Source: Acinetobacter bouvetii (GTDB lineage: Bacteria > Pseudomonadota > Gammaproteobacteria > Pseudomonadales > Moraxellaceae). From it: a stretch of 64,000 nt of DNA. Positions 44,307 through 54,965 of the stretch are shown here, one piece after another; the stretch's first letter is position 1; every line of letters begins with the position of its first letter. The position numbers were made by a program, and so were the translations under genes. The notes beneath the pieces are model-generated. The model was not told the origin of the DNA and ran no database searches. It worked only from the letters and a program-made list of their open reading frames with translations. The DNA lies in contig NZ_CADDTS010000048.1 of NCBI RefSeq assembly GCF_902753875.1, positions 1 to 64,000 of the forward strand, read 5' to 3'.

Positions 44307-45629
44307 TTAATCCTCTAAAGCTTCTTGTTGCTGTTCAGCCAGCATTGGCTTGAGTTTAAACAAGAGCCATGTAGTGAAAATGGCACTTAGAATAGCGGTA
44401 ATACTAAAAAGTATTTTAATATCAATCTTGAATATACTTAAGATGATAATGGAAAATATTGCAGAGGATACCATGAATACTGCATTTAAAATGTTGTTTG
44501 CAGCGACGACACGAGCACGATGTGAGCGAGGAGAAAAAGCCTGCATCATGGCATATAAAGGGACAATATAAAAACCGCCACTGATGCCCAGCAGGGTCAC
44601 GGCAAGCATGACATGATAATAACTCCAGCCTTGGGTAAAGACATCTTTTAACCCCAGCATTTCACCGCTACGTTCAGGCACATAAGCTAAACTGGCGGCC
44701 AGATAAAATGCAAAAACGCTCAATCCAATCGCGCCAATCGGAACCATTTTCAGGTTGACTTCCGTACCGCCAATTCTGCGGCATAATAATGAACCGACGC
44801 CAATGCCGACCGAGAAAAAGGTCAACAGCAAACTGACCACGTTTTCAGACGCATGCAGGTTTTGCTGGGTCAGTTGGGGAATCTGGGTCAGATAGGTTGC
44901 GCCATAAAACCAGTACCAGGAGTTGCCCAATAAAACTAAAAACACAATGGGCAGGCTTTTGGCATATTTTAAAGTTTGAAAGCTGGTTCTGAAAAAGTTC
45001 CAGTCAATTTGCACATCAGGTGAAGTCACTTTTTGTTTTAATACAAAGCGGCTGGAAAAATAGCCCAGCAAGGCAATGGTCACCACAGTCAGACTGATCC
45101 AAAACAGATTGCCATCGGATGCGGAAATGACCGCTCCACCTAAAATCATGCCCACCAAAATAGCAATTGAAGTGCCGGACTGGAACAATGCATTTCCGGA
45201 CATCAATTCATCAGGCTTTAAAATTTCAGGCAAAATCGCATATTTAATCGGACCAAAGAAGGTTGAATGCACACCCATTAAAAACAAAGCCAACAGTAAC
45301 AGCCACAAATGACCCAGCAAGAAGCCAGCCGAACCAATCAGCATAATCACAATTTCAAGAATTTTAATGCCGCGTACAAGTTGTGAGCGTTCATACTTGT
45401 CTGCAATCTGTCCGGCTGTCGCAGAGAAAATGAAATAGGGTAAAATAAACAGCAAGGCTGCAAGATTGTTCAGTGTGCTGACGCTGGCGCTTTGTTGATT
45501 GATCCAACCATAGGTAATGACCAATAACAATGCCTGTTTATAGACATTGTCATTCAAAGCTCCAAAAAATTGAGTGACAAACATCGGCAAAAACCGACGT
45601 GTGCCTAAGAGATGTTCATTTTTTTCCAT
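44307..45629 (-). CDS. MFS transporter, LplT-like
   Basis: The 440-residue protein has twelve predicted helices. Its opening RFLPMFVTQFFGALNDNVYKQALLL and the loop FFGPIKYAILPEILKPDELMSGNAL match the lysophospholipid transporter LplT and the MFS half of the fused Aas-type proteins (motifs abridged here as FFGALNDNVYKQA and FGPIKYAILPE). LplT flips lysophosphatidylethanolamine inward for re-acylation. No acyltransferase gene is adjacent. It is upstream of coq7 in one operon, a pairing I cannot explain functionally. Confidence 0.82.
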   Translation of the reverse strand: MEKNEHLLGTRRFLPMFVTQFFGALNDNVYKQALLLVITYGWINQQSASVSTLNNLAALLFILPYFIFSATAGQIADKYERSQLVRGIKILEIVIMLIGSAGFLLGHLWLLLLALFLMGVHSTFFGPIKYAILPEILKPDELMSGNALFQSGTSIAILVGMILGGAVISASDGNLFWISLTVVTIALLGYFSSRFVLKQKVTSPDVQIDWNFFRTSFQTLKYAKSLPIVFLVLLGNSWYWFYGATYLTQIPQLTQQNLHASENVVSLLLTFFSVGIGVGSLLCRRIGGTEVNLKMVPIGAIGLSVFAFYLAASLAYVPERSGEMLGLKDVFTQGWSYYHVMLAVTLLGISGGFYIVPLYAMMQAFSPRSHRARVVAANNILNAVFMVSSAIFSIIILSIFKIDIKILFSITAILSAIFTTWLLFKLKPMLAEQQQEALED

Positions 45630-45789
45630 GGTTTCTGGACTTCATTTAAGTTTTATTAAGAAATGTCAGCATTTGGTAAAACACTACAAAAATCATGTAT
45701 GATGTTTTCAACCTATACTTTAGTGAAAATTCCAATAGATTTGAGTTTGTTAGCAAGCTTTCATTGGGCATTTCCATTACAAATATTAT

Positions 45790-48537
45790 ATGAGTTTAGA
45801 GTTTTTTATGCTTTCAAAACTGAATTTTAAAAAGTCGACTCTTACTTTAAGTGTCAATTCTATCTTACAGTGGAATGATGAGCATAAACGATTCGGTTTA
45901 ACTCTCTTTTTCATGTTACTGGCGCAGCAAAGTTTTGCACAAGTTGCACAAACAGATACCATGGTCACTCAAACAGAATTTCAACAACAACTCAAGAGTG
46001 AAGCTGTTAAGCAGGGTATGGGCAGTACTGATGAATTAGAAAAAATTGACAATTCTCAGGAAAAAAAAGCTGAACCTGATAGTTTGCAAATGTTGCAGCA
46101 GCAAGAGCAGGCAACACAAGCAATTGAAGAATTTAAACCCATCGAATTTGAAGATCTGGAAGAACTGCCTGTTGCTCCGGTTAGCCCAGATTTGGCCAAT
46201 GAAATTTTTCGTGTAGCAGAAGAAGCCAAACATGAAGCACAGCAATATCGGGCTGGGCAAGTCAATGAACCCGTCGTTACTGATGCTACCCAGCAAGAGC
46301 TGGTTGAAATTAATCATGCACCGGTCAATGTAGATCAGTTGATGTCTAGTATTCAGGCGGATAGCCAGATTGTGGTTGAAGCGAATGAATCAGGTAAAAC
46401 ATTAACAGAAGTAGCACCTTCAGACGAAATAGAAGAACCAAATTTCTTTAAACGCTGGCTTTATAAAATACGTCCACCACGTCAGTTCAATACCGCTAAA
46501 GTACCTCGTATCAGTGCAGATGTGATTATCGCGTCTACAGAAAATAGCAGTGATGTTTCGTCTAAGGCATATGCCAAAGCATTGGAAAACCTTGAAGATA
46601 ATATTAAAGGCAAACTTTCCAGTTTTACTCAGGAATCATTTAGTGATTTTCCATCAGCATTGCCTCAACTGCGGACCCTGTCCAATCAGGCTGCGCAGGC
46701 AGTGGGTTTTTATAATGCTGAATTTAAATTTGAAAAAGTCAGTGACAATCGTGTTCGGGTAAAAGTCACTCCGAATACGCCAGTGCAAATTAAAGAACAG
46801 AATGTTGAGTTTAGTGGTGCAGGCCAAGATCAGGCGCAGTTTCAGGTAATTCGAGTCTTACCGGATCAGGATGTTGGCGATATTTTCAATCATGGTCTAT
46901 ATGAGCAGACCAAAACCCGTATAAATGATGCTGCATCGAATAACGGTTTCTTTGATAGTTACTGGCGTTTACATGATGTCAAAGTCGCTCAGCCGCAAAA
47001 TACTGTAGACGTTAATTTACGCTTTGAAACCGGCGAACGTTATAAATTGGGTCCGGTTGAGTTTCGTATGAGCGATCCATCGAAACCTTTTCCAATAGAT
47101 ATGGATGTTTTACAAAGCATGGTGTCTTGGAAAGATGGAGCGGATTATGCTTTCTGGCGTGTCAATGGTCTTGCCAATAACCTAACCAACTCGCGTTATT
47201 TTAATTACACGCTGGTAGATGCAATCAAACCAGATCCAGTTGAAAAACCACTTGAGCTTCCTCCAGATATTCAGGCTTTGGTCGATCAGCAAAAAATTTC
47301 GGAAAGTGATGCTTCAGTTCAGGAAAAAAAGAAAGTCGTTTCTTCGAAAGAAGTGACTCAGTCTGTGATTGACGAAAATCAATTCGCCGGTAAAGGTGAA
47401 GGAAGTGAAGGTGATGAACAGCTCCGTCAAATGCGTGTAGCACAGGAAAGCAAAGAGACGGAAGAAGATCGCTTAAAAGCGCAGGCACGTGAAGAAAAGA
47501 AAGTTCCGGTCATTGTGACTTTAAATGCTGACCGTTTGAATAGTGCAGAGCTGGGTGTCGGTTATGGAACAGATACGGGTACACGTTTACGTGGTCAGTA
47601 TCGCCGTGCCATTGTCAATCGCCGTGGACACTCATTTGATGCCAACGTGGAATTATCTCAAATTCGTCAGTCTATTGATGGTCATTATAATATCCCGTAT
47701 CACCATCCGATTAATGACTACATCAGTATAGTTGGTGGTTATGAACGTGAAGAACGAGATGATGTGGCTCAAGGTAATAGCCTGATGATTGAATCAGCTG
47801 TCGCAGGCGCAGACCGAGTGATTAAAAGACCTCGTGGCAGCTGGCAACATACCTTTGGTGTGCGTTACCGTCTGGATCAGATTTCCCAGAATGGGGTAAT
47901 TGATGCCAATGAAATTCCAGATGCATTTATTGCCAATTCGGATGATCAGCAGCAATCCTTATTGTTTGGTTATGAAGCATCATTGACCACCAGTGACAAA
48001 CGTGTCAATCCGAGTAAAGGATTTAAGCAAACCTATAAGGCGGAAATTGGCAGTGAAAGTTTATTGTCAGATGCCAATATGGCCATTTTAAATGCAGGAT
48101 GGCGTTTTATTTATTCATTGGGTGAAAACGATAATCATCAATTTGTAGGGCGTGGGGATTTAGGTTATATCTTGACTGAAGATTTTGCCAAAGTTCCATA
48201 TAACTTGCGTTATTTCACTGGTGGTGATCAAACTGTTCGCGGTTTTGACTATAAGAGTTTATCACCTGAAGAAAATGGATTTAAAATTGGTGGTCAGGCG
48301 CTGGCTGTTGGGTCTTTGGAATATAACTATCAGTTTAAAGAAGGTTGGCGTGCAGCTGTTTTTAGTGACGTTGGCAATGCTTACGATAAAGATTTCAATA
48401 CACCGACTCAATACAGTGTAGGCTTGGGGCTGCGCTGGGCATCACCGATTGGTCCTATTCGTGTAGATGTGGCTTCAGGTATTTCTGATGATAACCATCC
48501 AATACGTATCCATTTCTTTATTGGTTCACAATTATAA
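45790..48537 (+). CDS. tamA: Translocation and assembly module TamA
   Basis: TamA is the outer-membrane partner of TamB and takes part in outer-membrane protein or lipid transport. The 915-residue protein is much longer than E. coli TamA (577). After a signal-like region ending SFAQ (about 36-50), residues 55-230 are acidic and low-complexity, 240-475 contain POTRA-type domains (for example RPPRQFNTAKVPR, VKVTPNTPVQIKEQ), about 480-570 is a charged Glu/Lys/Gln-rich insertion, and 577-915 is the 16-strand barrel with the conserved YFTGGDQTVRGFDYKSL and GPIRVDVASG. The start is 45790 or the ATG at 45808. The tamB gene follows after 22 bases. Confidence 0.9.
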   Translation: MSLEFFMLSKLNFKKSTLTLSVNSILQWNDEHKRFGLTLFFMLLAQQSFAQVAQTDTMVTQTEFQQQLKSEAVKQGMGSTDELEKIDNSQEKKAEPDSLQMLQQQEQATQAIEEFKPIEFEDLEELPVAPVSPDLANEIFRVAEEAKHEAQQYRAGQVNEPVVTDATQQELVEINHAPVNVDQLMSSIQADSQIVVEANESGKTLTEVAPSDEIEEPNFFKRWLYKIRPPRQFNTAKVPRISADVIIASTENSSDVSSKAYAKALENLEDNIKGKLSSFTQESFSDFPSALPQLRTLSNQAAQAVGFYNAEFKFEKVSDNRVRVKVTPNTPVQIKEQNVEFSGAGQDQAQFQVIRVLPDQDVGDIFNHGLYEQTKTRINDAASNNGFFDSYWRLHDVKVAQPQNTVDVNLRFETGERYKLGPVEFRMSDPSKPFPIDMDVLQSMVSWKDGADYAFWRVNGLANNLTNSRYFNYTLVDAIKPDPVEKPLELPPDIQALVDQQKISESDASVQEKKKVVSSKEVTQSVIDENQFAGKGEGSEGDEQLRQMRVAQESKETEEDRLKAQAREEKKVPVIVTLNADRLNSAELGVGYGTDTGTRLRGQYRRAIVNRRGHSFDANVELSQIRQSIDGHYNIPYHHPINDYISIVGGYEREERDDVAQGNSLMIESAVAGADRVIKRPRGSWQHTFGVRYRLDQISQNGVIDANEIPDAFIANSDDQQQSLLFGYEASLTTSDKRVNPSKGFKQTYKAEIGSESLLSDANMAILNAGWRFIYSLGENDNHQFVGRGDLGYILTEDFAKVPYNLRYFTGGDQTVRGFDYKSLSPEENGFKIGGQALAVGSLEYNYQFKEGWRAAVFSDVGNAYDKDFNTPTQYSVGLGLRWASPIGPIRVDVASGISDDNHPIRIHFFIGSQL

Positions 48538-48559
48538 ATCTTAGTTTTTAGAGAGTATT

Positions 48560-51500
48560 ATGGCTGAAGTAGAACAGCAACCTGAAACAGAAACACCGCG
48601 TCCGAAAAAGCGTCGGATTTTGAGGAGTGTGCTTTTTACACTGCTGATTGTGTTTGTGTTGCTAATCGCTTCTTTCACAGTCATGTTCACTACCGATAAA
48701 GGCAGTAAATTCTTGCTGGATCGGGTATTGGAACGTCAGCAAATTATTCATTATGAATATGAAGGCGGTAATCTATTACACGGTATTATTTTAAAAAATA
48801 TTCTGGTTACCTTAAAACCGGTCGATGTGAAAATTGACCGTGCCGATGTCACTTTGGGCTGGCGGGCAATCTTAAAAAAAGAAATTCACCTGAACCGTGC
48901 CGATGTTCGTAATCTGCAAATTATCACCAAAAATCCGCCTAGTGATGAACCGTTTAAATTTAATACTATCCGTTTACCTTTTGTTTTACGTCTAGACAGT
49001 GCAGATGTTGATCATATGTTGATCAAGACTTCATCTGCCAGTGTCAAGTTTAAAGATATTCATTTAAATAATTCTCTGTGGTCGGGCACTGAATTGAAAT
49101 TTGAAGATTCCCGTATGGATATGGGCTATCTTTCCGTCAAAAATGCTACAGGCAACATGAACTTTGAGGGTAAATATCCTTTAAATGCTGTGGGTGACCT
49201 AAATATTCCATCTTTAAACAAGAGCTTGAATATTCATGATATCAAGGTGGTTGCAGGTGGTTCTTTAGATACCATTCAGGCTGGAGTTGCGACCAATACC
49301 CCTGATTTACTTACCGGATGGGTGGTCGTACATCCGGTTCGTAAACATGTTCCCATGAACGGTGAATTACAGTTCAAGAAATATCATTGGCCCTTACTCA
49401 CTGAACAAAAACTGTTTACTAAAGATGGTGTGGCAAAATTTAATGGTGATATCCAGCGTTTAAATATTGATGTCGCGACTGACTTAAGCGGTAAAAATAT
49501 TCCGCAAGGCCAATATAACGGGACCATGCATACCGATTTAGTGCATCAGTTGGATATCACCAATTTAAATGGACAGCTGATGAACGGGGCTGCCAATGTG
49601 GCAGGCGTGGTCAGCTGGAAAGACCATGTCACTTGGGATATGACAGGCCGTCTGGATAAAATTAATCCCAAAGATAAACTGATCCCACAAGTGGTAAAAG
49701 ATTTTCTGCCACCAAGTCTGGATGCCAAAATTGCCTCTAAAGGTCGTCTGGAAAAAGGCATGCATTTTACTGCATTGGTGGATTTTGACCGTTATGAAAC
49801 CTGGAATCTGAAATTCGATCAGGCCGAACAAAAAGGCAAAAAGCCAAACCCGATGTTACTGAATGTGGCCTGGCAGAATATTGACCGCGCCGTGCCTTAT
49901 ATTGGCTGGTTAAGCAGCAAATCCGGCGATGTTAAACTCGCACTGGTCGAAGGCAAGCAAGATATTCATGTTGCGACAGCAGTTTCCAAGCATGATAAAG
50001 GTATGTTGCCGGAAGGTATGTATACTGCACAGCTGAATCTGAAAAACAATAATTTGAATATCCCGAGCTTTGGTTATGTTGCGGGTAAAGGCAGTTTAAG
50101 CGGAAGCGCCAAAATTGAATTGCCATCTGAAAAACGTCAATTGAAATGGAATGCCATTTTGAATGCCAAAGATTTCAATCCGCAAACGGTGGTTGAAGCC
50201 GCTCCGGTCAATTTGCTGAATGGTCAGGTTAAGGCCAATGGTTTTGCCAAGCCGAATCAGCAGATTATTCATTTAGATGGGATTAACTTAACCGGTCGTC
50301 TGGCACAGCAAAAAAATAATGAAACCGTGCGTTTGACCGGGCGTAGCACCGCAGCGATCCTATTCCATGACCAGAAGGCTGGTGGTGGCTTTAAGAGTTT
50401 TGCTGTGAATTATGATGGTGCTCTGAATGCAAGCAATATTCAGGCAAGTAAAGGGTTGCTCAAATTTAAGGTTTCAGGTACGCCTGAGCTGATTAAAATT
50501 GCCGAATTACAACATGCAGGTGTTGCAGGAAAAATCTTTGCCAGTGGTTTGGTACATCTGAAAAATGGTATTGGCTGGAATATCAATGCGTCCTTGGTTC
50601 GATTTAAGCCGCATTATTTTGTATCCAATGTAAGTGGTGAATTATCCGGAAATGTAAAAACTGAAGGGATTTGGTCAGATACTTTAAAACGGATTAATAT
50701 CCAGAAGTTGAATCTGGCGGGTATCATCAATAATAAACCTGTACGTGGAACAGGAAATCTGGCTTTGGTGATTGATTCAAATCAAAAAGGCTTCTTGCCT
50801 AAGCAGTTTGAAGCCAATAATTTGTATTTGTCCTATGCCAAAAACCAGATTCAAGCGACAGGCAATGCGCAAAACTTGCGATTAAAAATTAATGCACCAG
50901 CCTTGTATGAAATTTATGGCGGACTGCGTGGCCGAGCCTATGGTTATTTAAATGTGCAATCACAACCACGTTTGCAAGCCACTGCAAATTTGGCAGTAGA
51001 TGATTTTGGTTTTAATCAGTTATTCAGTGTGAAAAAACTGCGGGTACAAGGTGAATTACCTACGTCAGAACTGACGCCAACGCTAATGACTGCGACAATG
51101 GACAGTTTACGTAGTGGTTCACGTGAAATTCAGCATGGTGAAATCACACTGGCGGGAACACGTAAAGCGCATATCCTGAAACTTCAGGCACAAAACAAAC
51201 TGTCTAAATTCTATGTGCAATTGGCCGGTGGTTTTAATGCACAGAATGATTGGTTAGGACAAATCCAAAAAGGTGATTTTGATTCCTTGCGTGCACGTTT
51301 AGTGCAACGCCAAAATGCCTCTGTGATTTACAATACGGCCAAATCTGAATTGTTTGTCGGAGCGCATTGTTGGTCGAGTCAGCAAAGCCAGCTGTGCTTT
51401 GATCAGCCTATTCGAGTGAGTAAAACCAAAGGCAATGTGTCCTTTGTCACGCAAAACGTCGATTTAAATGACTTTGCTGCATTTATGCCAGAGGGCTTGG

Positions 51501-53074
51501 CCATTACCGGTAAAGTCAATGGTTATGCCAAGGCAGCATGGGTACAAGGTGGGAAACCAAAAATTGATGCACGACTGGTAACACGAAATGGGGTGATTGG
51601 ACTTGCAGCCGAAGACCCGCAAGATATTGGCTCAACATTGAAATACAATGAAATTGCAGTGGTCGCGAAAAGCATAGCGGCAGGTTTGCAAGTGCGTCTG
51701 GATGTGAAAACCCCTGAAATTGGTACTGGTTATGCTAATGTCATTATTGATCCTTATAAAGACAATAAGCCGATGCGCGGTGAAGTTGCCTTTGATCAGG
51801 TGCAACTGAAAGTATTTAAGCCATTTATTCAAGATATTCGATCTCTAGCAGGAACCTTGTCCTTTGCCGGGAAAATTTCCGGGACCTTAACCCAGCCGCT
51901 ATTTAATGGTGAAATGCGTTTGAAAGATGGTGCGATCAGCATGATTTCCTTGCCGGTCAATTTAACCAATATTCAGGTATATTCATCCATTCGCCAAGAC
52001 CAGGCCAGCATTAATGGGGCATTTAATAGCGGTCAGGGTGCAGGTGCCTTAACCGGTAATATTGACTGGAAAAACGATCCGCGTGTTCAATTGCATTTAA
52101 AAGGCGAAAACTTGCTGATCCGTCAGGCCCCCCTTATTACTGCGGTCGTAACTCCTGACCTGACACTGGATCTACTGCCATTTCAAAAAAAATTGACCTT
52201 AAATGGAAAGGTTGAAGTGCCGCGTGCTTTAATTTCAATGCCTGAAGCATCTGCACCGGTGGTTAATGTCTCTTCAGATGTACGCATTGTGCATGAAGGA
52301 CAAGATCAGCTTGCTATATTACGTGCAGCTCGACCTTGGGATATTCGTGCCGATGTGATGGTGAATTTAGGCAATCAGGTGATTTTCCAAGGGTTCGATA
52401 GCCGTATTCCATTGATTGGACGCTTATATTTATCACAGCGTGGCCTAGAAACAGCGATGCGTGCTAATGGTGCCATTGGTGTGAGCCAACGTGTGAAAAT
52501 TGAAGCTTATGGACAAAGTCTTGATCTGAATCGTGCTATCGCACGTTTTAATGGACCTTTATATAATCCGACTTTGGATATAGATGCCAATAAGAGCGTG
52601 CAAGGCAGTTTGGTTGGGGTGCGGGTAACGGGTACTGCAACAAGTCCGAATATTCAGGTTTATAATGATGCAGGCTTGTCCGAACAGGAGGCGCTGAATG
52701 CCATCATTACCGGTCGTATTAATGAAGGAACCAGTGGTATTAGTCAGGAAGCGGGCTTTAAGTCTGATGTGAACAATACTATTGCGGCTGCTGGAATTAG
52801 TATGGGCTTAGGTGGTACACGTGCCTTAACCAACCAGATTGGCCGTACTTTTGGTTTAAGCGGTTTAGCTTTGGATGCGCAGGGTACCGGTGATGATACT
52901 CAGGTCAGTGTAACTGGTTATATTACTCCAGACCTGTTCATTCGCTATGGCGTAGGTGTGTTTACCCCAGTCAATAAGTTAACTTTGCGTTATCAAATGA
53001 ACAAACGCTTGTATTTAGAGGCAAGTCAGTCTTTAGAACGTGCAATCGACTTGTTCTATAACTGGCGCTTCTAA
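48560..53074 (+). CDS. tamB: Translocation and assembly module TamB
   Basis: TamB spans the periplasm from an inner-membrane anchor (about residues 19-45, LRSVLFTLLIVFVLLIASF) to TamA in the outer membrane. The 1504-residue protein is a repetitive beta-taco-like sequence of alternating short strands, with the conserved DUF490 domain at the C-terminus (about 1150-1504): YLSQRGLETAMRANGAIGV and VRVTGTATSPNIQVYNDAGLSEQEALNAIITGR, abridged, and the final LYNWRF-type end (LFYNWRF). It is larger than E. coli TamB (1259). It is translated from an ATG following GAGAGTATT, just after tamA. Confidence 0.93.
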   Translation: MAEVEQQPETETPRPKKRRILRSVLFTLLIVFVLLIASFTVMFTTDKGSKFLLDRVLERQQIIHYEYEGGNLLHGIILKNILVTLKPVDVKIDRADVTLGWRAILKKEIHLNRADVRNLQIITKNPPSDEPFKFNTIRLPFVLRLDSADVDHMLIKTSSASVKFKDIHLNNSLWSGTELKFEDSRMDMGYLSVKNATGNMNFEGKYPLNAVGDLNIPSLNKSLNIHDIKVVAGGSLDTIQAGVATNTPDLLTGWVVVHPVRKHVPMNGELQFKKYHWPLLTEQKLFTKDGVAKFNGDIQRLNIDVATDLSGKNIPQGQYNGTMHTDLVHQLDITNLNGQLMNGAANVAGVVSWKDHVTWDMTGRLDKINPKDKLIPQVVKDFLPPSLDAKIASKGRLEKGMHFTALVDFDRYETWNLKFDQAEQKGKKPNPMLLNVAWQNIDRAVPYIGWLSSKSGDVKLALVEGKQDIHVATAVSKHDKGMLPEGMYTAQLNLKNNNLNIPSFGYVAGKGSLSGSAKIELPSEKRQLKWNAILNAKDFNPQTVVEAAPVNLLNGQVKANGFAKPNQQIIHLDGINLTGRLAQQKNNETVRLTGRSTAAILFHDQKAGGGFKSFAVNYDGALNASNIQASKGLLKFKVSGTPELIKIAELQHAGVAGKIFASGLVHLKNGIGWNINASLVRFKPHYFVSNVSGELSGNVKTEGIWSDTLKRINIQKLNLAGIINNKPVRGTGNLALVIDSNQKGFLPKQFEANNLYLSYAKNQIQATGNAQNLRLKINAPALYEIYGGLRGRAYGYLNVQSQPRLQATANLAVDDFGFNQLFSVKKLRVQGELPTSELTPTLMTATMDSLRSGSREIQHGEITLAGTRKAHILKLQAQNKLSKFYVQLAGGFNAQNDWLGQIQKGDFDSLRARLVQRQNASVIYNTAKSELFVGAHCWSSQQSQLCFDQPIRVSKTKGNVSFVTQNVDLNDFAAFMPEGLAITGKVNGYAKAAWVQGGKPKIDARLVTRNGVIGLAAEDPQDIGSTLKYNEIAVVAKSIAAGLQVRLDVKTPEIGTGYANVIIDPYKDNKPMRGEVAFDQVQLKVFKPFIQDIRSLAGTLSFAGKISGTLTQPLFNGEMRLKDGAISMISLPVNLTNIQVYSSIRQDQASINGAFNSGQGAGALTGNIDWKNDPRVQLHLKGENLLIRQAPLITAVVTPDLTLDLLPFQKKLTLNGKVEVPRALISMPEASAPVVNVSSDVRIVHEGQDQLAILRAARPWDIRADVMVNLGNQVIFQGFDSRIPLIGRLYLSQRGLETAMRANGAIGVSQRVKIEAYGQSLDLNRAIARFNGPLYNPTLDIDANKSVQGSLVGVRVTGTATSPNIQVYNDAGLSEQEALNAIITGRINEGTSGISQEAGFKSDVNNTIAAAGISMGLGGTRALTNQIGRTFGLSGLALDAQGTGDDTQVSVTGYITPDLFIRYGVGVFTPVNKLTLRYQMNKRLYLEASQSLERAIDLFYNWRF

Positions 53075-53320
53075 AAGCTTAAGCATAGATATTTGCAAGG
53101 CATTGTTTTATTTCAATCTATAACATAGGTCTACATTGTTTGTTTAGCAGTGTAGGCCATGTATATAGTTGAGTCATTTAGATCTTAATGACATATCTTT
53201 CTTTATCATCAGCCCATATCTCTAACGATGAGTTACAGAACTCAGAATGGTTTACTATTGAATAATGCTATCGAATGTTTGAGCATGATATTTTATTGCT
53301 GAAACCAGTGATGGATCGCC

Positions 53321-53521
53321 ATGATAGATGAAGAAAAGCCTTTAGATTTTGACGATGATGTTGAACCTCAAGATTTCGAAGATGAAGAATTTATTGACGA
53401 TAAAAAAGAAGATGAAATGTACAACACCATTACGAAAGATGGCTCAAGTGTTGACCCTGCAGATGATGCAACCCGTCATGTTCGACCAGAAGATGGCGCA
53501 CCTATAGAAGTTGAAGAGTAA
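53321..53521 (+). CDS. Small acidic protein of unknown function
   Basis: The 66-residue protein is extremely acidic, with 25 or more Asp and Glu residues (DFDDDVEPQDFEDEEFIDD). It has no hydrophobic segment. The stop codon is followed at once by a strong terminator, and the ATG at 53321 lies after a TGGATCGCC stretch with only a weak ribosome site. It could be a nucleic-acid mimic or a chaperone-like acidic tail protein; this is a guess from composition. Confidence 0.55.
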   Translation: MIDEEKPLDFDDDVEPQDFEDEEFIDDKKEDEMYNTITKDGSSVDPADDATRHVRPEDGAPIEVEE

Positions 53522-53523
53522 AA

Positions 53524-53554
53524 AAAAAAGCGAGAGTTGAACTCTCGCTTTTTT
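53524..53554. terminator. Bidirectional terminator between the acidic protein and csp
   Basis: Stem AAAAAAGCGAGAGT / ACTCTCGCTTTTTT with a TGA loop and flanking A and T runs; it serves two convergent genes. Confidence 0.85.
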
Positions 53555-53589
53555 CATTATTCTTAATGGTTTAAGAATAATTTTTTAAA

Positions 53590-53799
53590 TTATAGCGCTA
53601 CGATGTTTACAGCATTTGGGCCTTTTTGACCTTGAGCAATGCTGAATTCAACTTGTTGGCCTTCAGTTAAAGTTTTGAAGCCAGAACCAGTGATTTCGCT
53701 GAAATGAGCGAAAACGTCAGGACCATTTTCTTGTTGAATAAAACCGAAACCTTTAGTTTCGTTGAACCATTTAACAGTACCTTTTACAGTATTAGACAT
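53590..53799 (-). CDS. cspA: Cold-shock domain protein
   Basis: The 69-residue protein is a single OB-fold RNA chaperone of the CspA type. RNP1 is KGFGFI (residues 16-21) and RNP2 is VFAHF (about 29-33); the core [15 protein letters not shown] is intact. It binds single-stranded RNA and melts structure during cold shock and growth. An ATG at 53799 follows AAGGATTG. Paralogs are usual in Acinetobacter, so the exact number (CspA to CspE-like) cannot be fixed. Confidence 0.92.
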   Translation of the reverse strand: MSNTVKGTVKWFNETKGFGFIQQENGPDVFAHFSEITGSGFKTLTEGQQVEFSIAQGQKGPNAVNIVAL

Positions 53800-54462
53800 A
53801 ATACAATCCTTAAAAATATGTTTAGCTTATTTAAAAGCCAGTTGATTTAACTTGAAAAGAAGAATGGAACTTTAAATCTGAAAAACGAAGGATTATGACT
53901 AAAACTGCGAAATATAAAAAGATTTACCAGAACACAACTATTTTTCTAGTTGGGTTTAAGGATACAGCGATGTGGGACGTTATGCAACTGAATATATTTG
54001 AGTGACTAATTTTTAATTATTTTTCAAGTAATTGATTTTAAATAATAAAAGTTAATGATGTTGCAATCTGGTATTTAAAATAGGCGGCTTGAAATTAATG
54101 TATTGAATATAAACGTTTTTTAAATCAGCACGATTTAAAAATTTTGTTCAGGATTTGTGATCTTGGCTTTAGAGCTTTAAATTTTATTTTTAAGGATTAA
54201 GTTAATTGTGTATTTATAAATTGAGTCCAGTATTTTATTTTGAATAGGCATCTCAGAAATCAAAAAAAGAAGATAAATTTTACTTTGCGAACTATAAGCT
54301 GTCTTTCTATTGTCTTATCAAAGGATATCAATATTGGCGAGTTTGGATCTGTATTTTGCTACTTTTACTGCAAATTGGCCTAATTTAAGCTGAGCACAGG
54401 ATGTTGTTGTTTCGTATTTTTATGAACTTTGATTATGATAGGCAGGGAACAGGAGAATATTG
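53800..54462. other. csp leader and AT-rich gap
   Basis: Csp genes often have a long structured 5' leader; the segment 53800-53960 probably includes it, though I identify no cold-box with certainty. The rest, to 54460, is AT-rich with no supported gene. Confidence 0.45.
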
Positions 54463-54822
54463 ATGAAAAAATTATTTGCTTTGACGGTATTGATCGGGTT
54501 GGTGGGCTGTGCTGAAAAAAAACCATTAACGCCTGAAGAGCAGTGGAAAGGTTATTGTACGAGTGTTGGTAATGCGGCAAATACCATTGTGTATGATCGT
54601 CAAAATACCATTGAAAAATCAGCTGCTATTGAACATGCCAACAAAATTGAAGATGAAATTACCAAAACATTTATCTTGGATATTATTGAACAGGTTTATG
54701 CAGTTCCTTTGGCTGAAATCAATAAAGATCCTGAAGCTATGCGTAGCCAATTCAAGCAAAAATTTACTGACAAATGTCTTGCGACACCGCATGACAAAAT
54801 GCCGAATTACAAGCCGTTCTAA
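54463..54822 (+). CDS. Small lipoprotein of unknown function
   Basis: The 119-residue protein has a lipobox VGCA with Cys16 (signal 1-15, MKKLFALTVLIGLVG). The mature part contains two Cys (YCTSVGN and KCLATPH), which could form a disulfide, and is otherwise Lys/Glu-rich and helical. The ATG at 54463 follows an AGGAG site; the frame opens one codon earlier at TTG. A hairpin overlapping the stop codon ends it. I do not recognise the family. Confidence 0.7.
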   Translation: MKKLFALTVLIGLVGCAEKKPLTPEEQWKGYCTSVGNAANTIVYDRQNTIEKSAAIEHANKIEDEITKTFILDIIEQVYAVPLAEINKDPEAMRSQFKQKFTDKCLATPHDKMPNYKPF

Positions 54823-54837
54823 GGAACGGTTTTTTTA
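54814..54837 (+). terminator. Terminator of the small lipoprotein gene
   Basis: Stem CCGTTC / GAACGG with a TAAG loop that includes the stop codon, then an eight-base T-run. Confidence 0.8.
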
Positions 54838-54965
54838 TACTTAAATTTCAAAAATAGCCTAAGCATAATTTAATAAATTGTGACATTTACTTAATCAAAA
54901 ATATAGAAAAGCTTATCTTGTTATTGAATAATGAAATTAAGAATTATAACGATTGGAGTAGGAAT

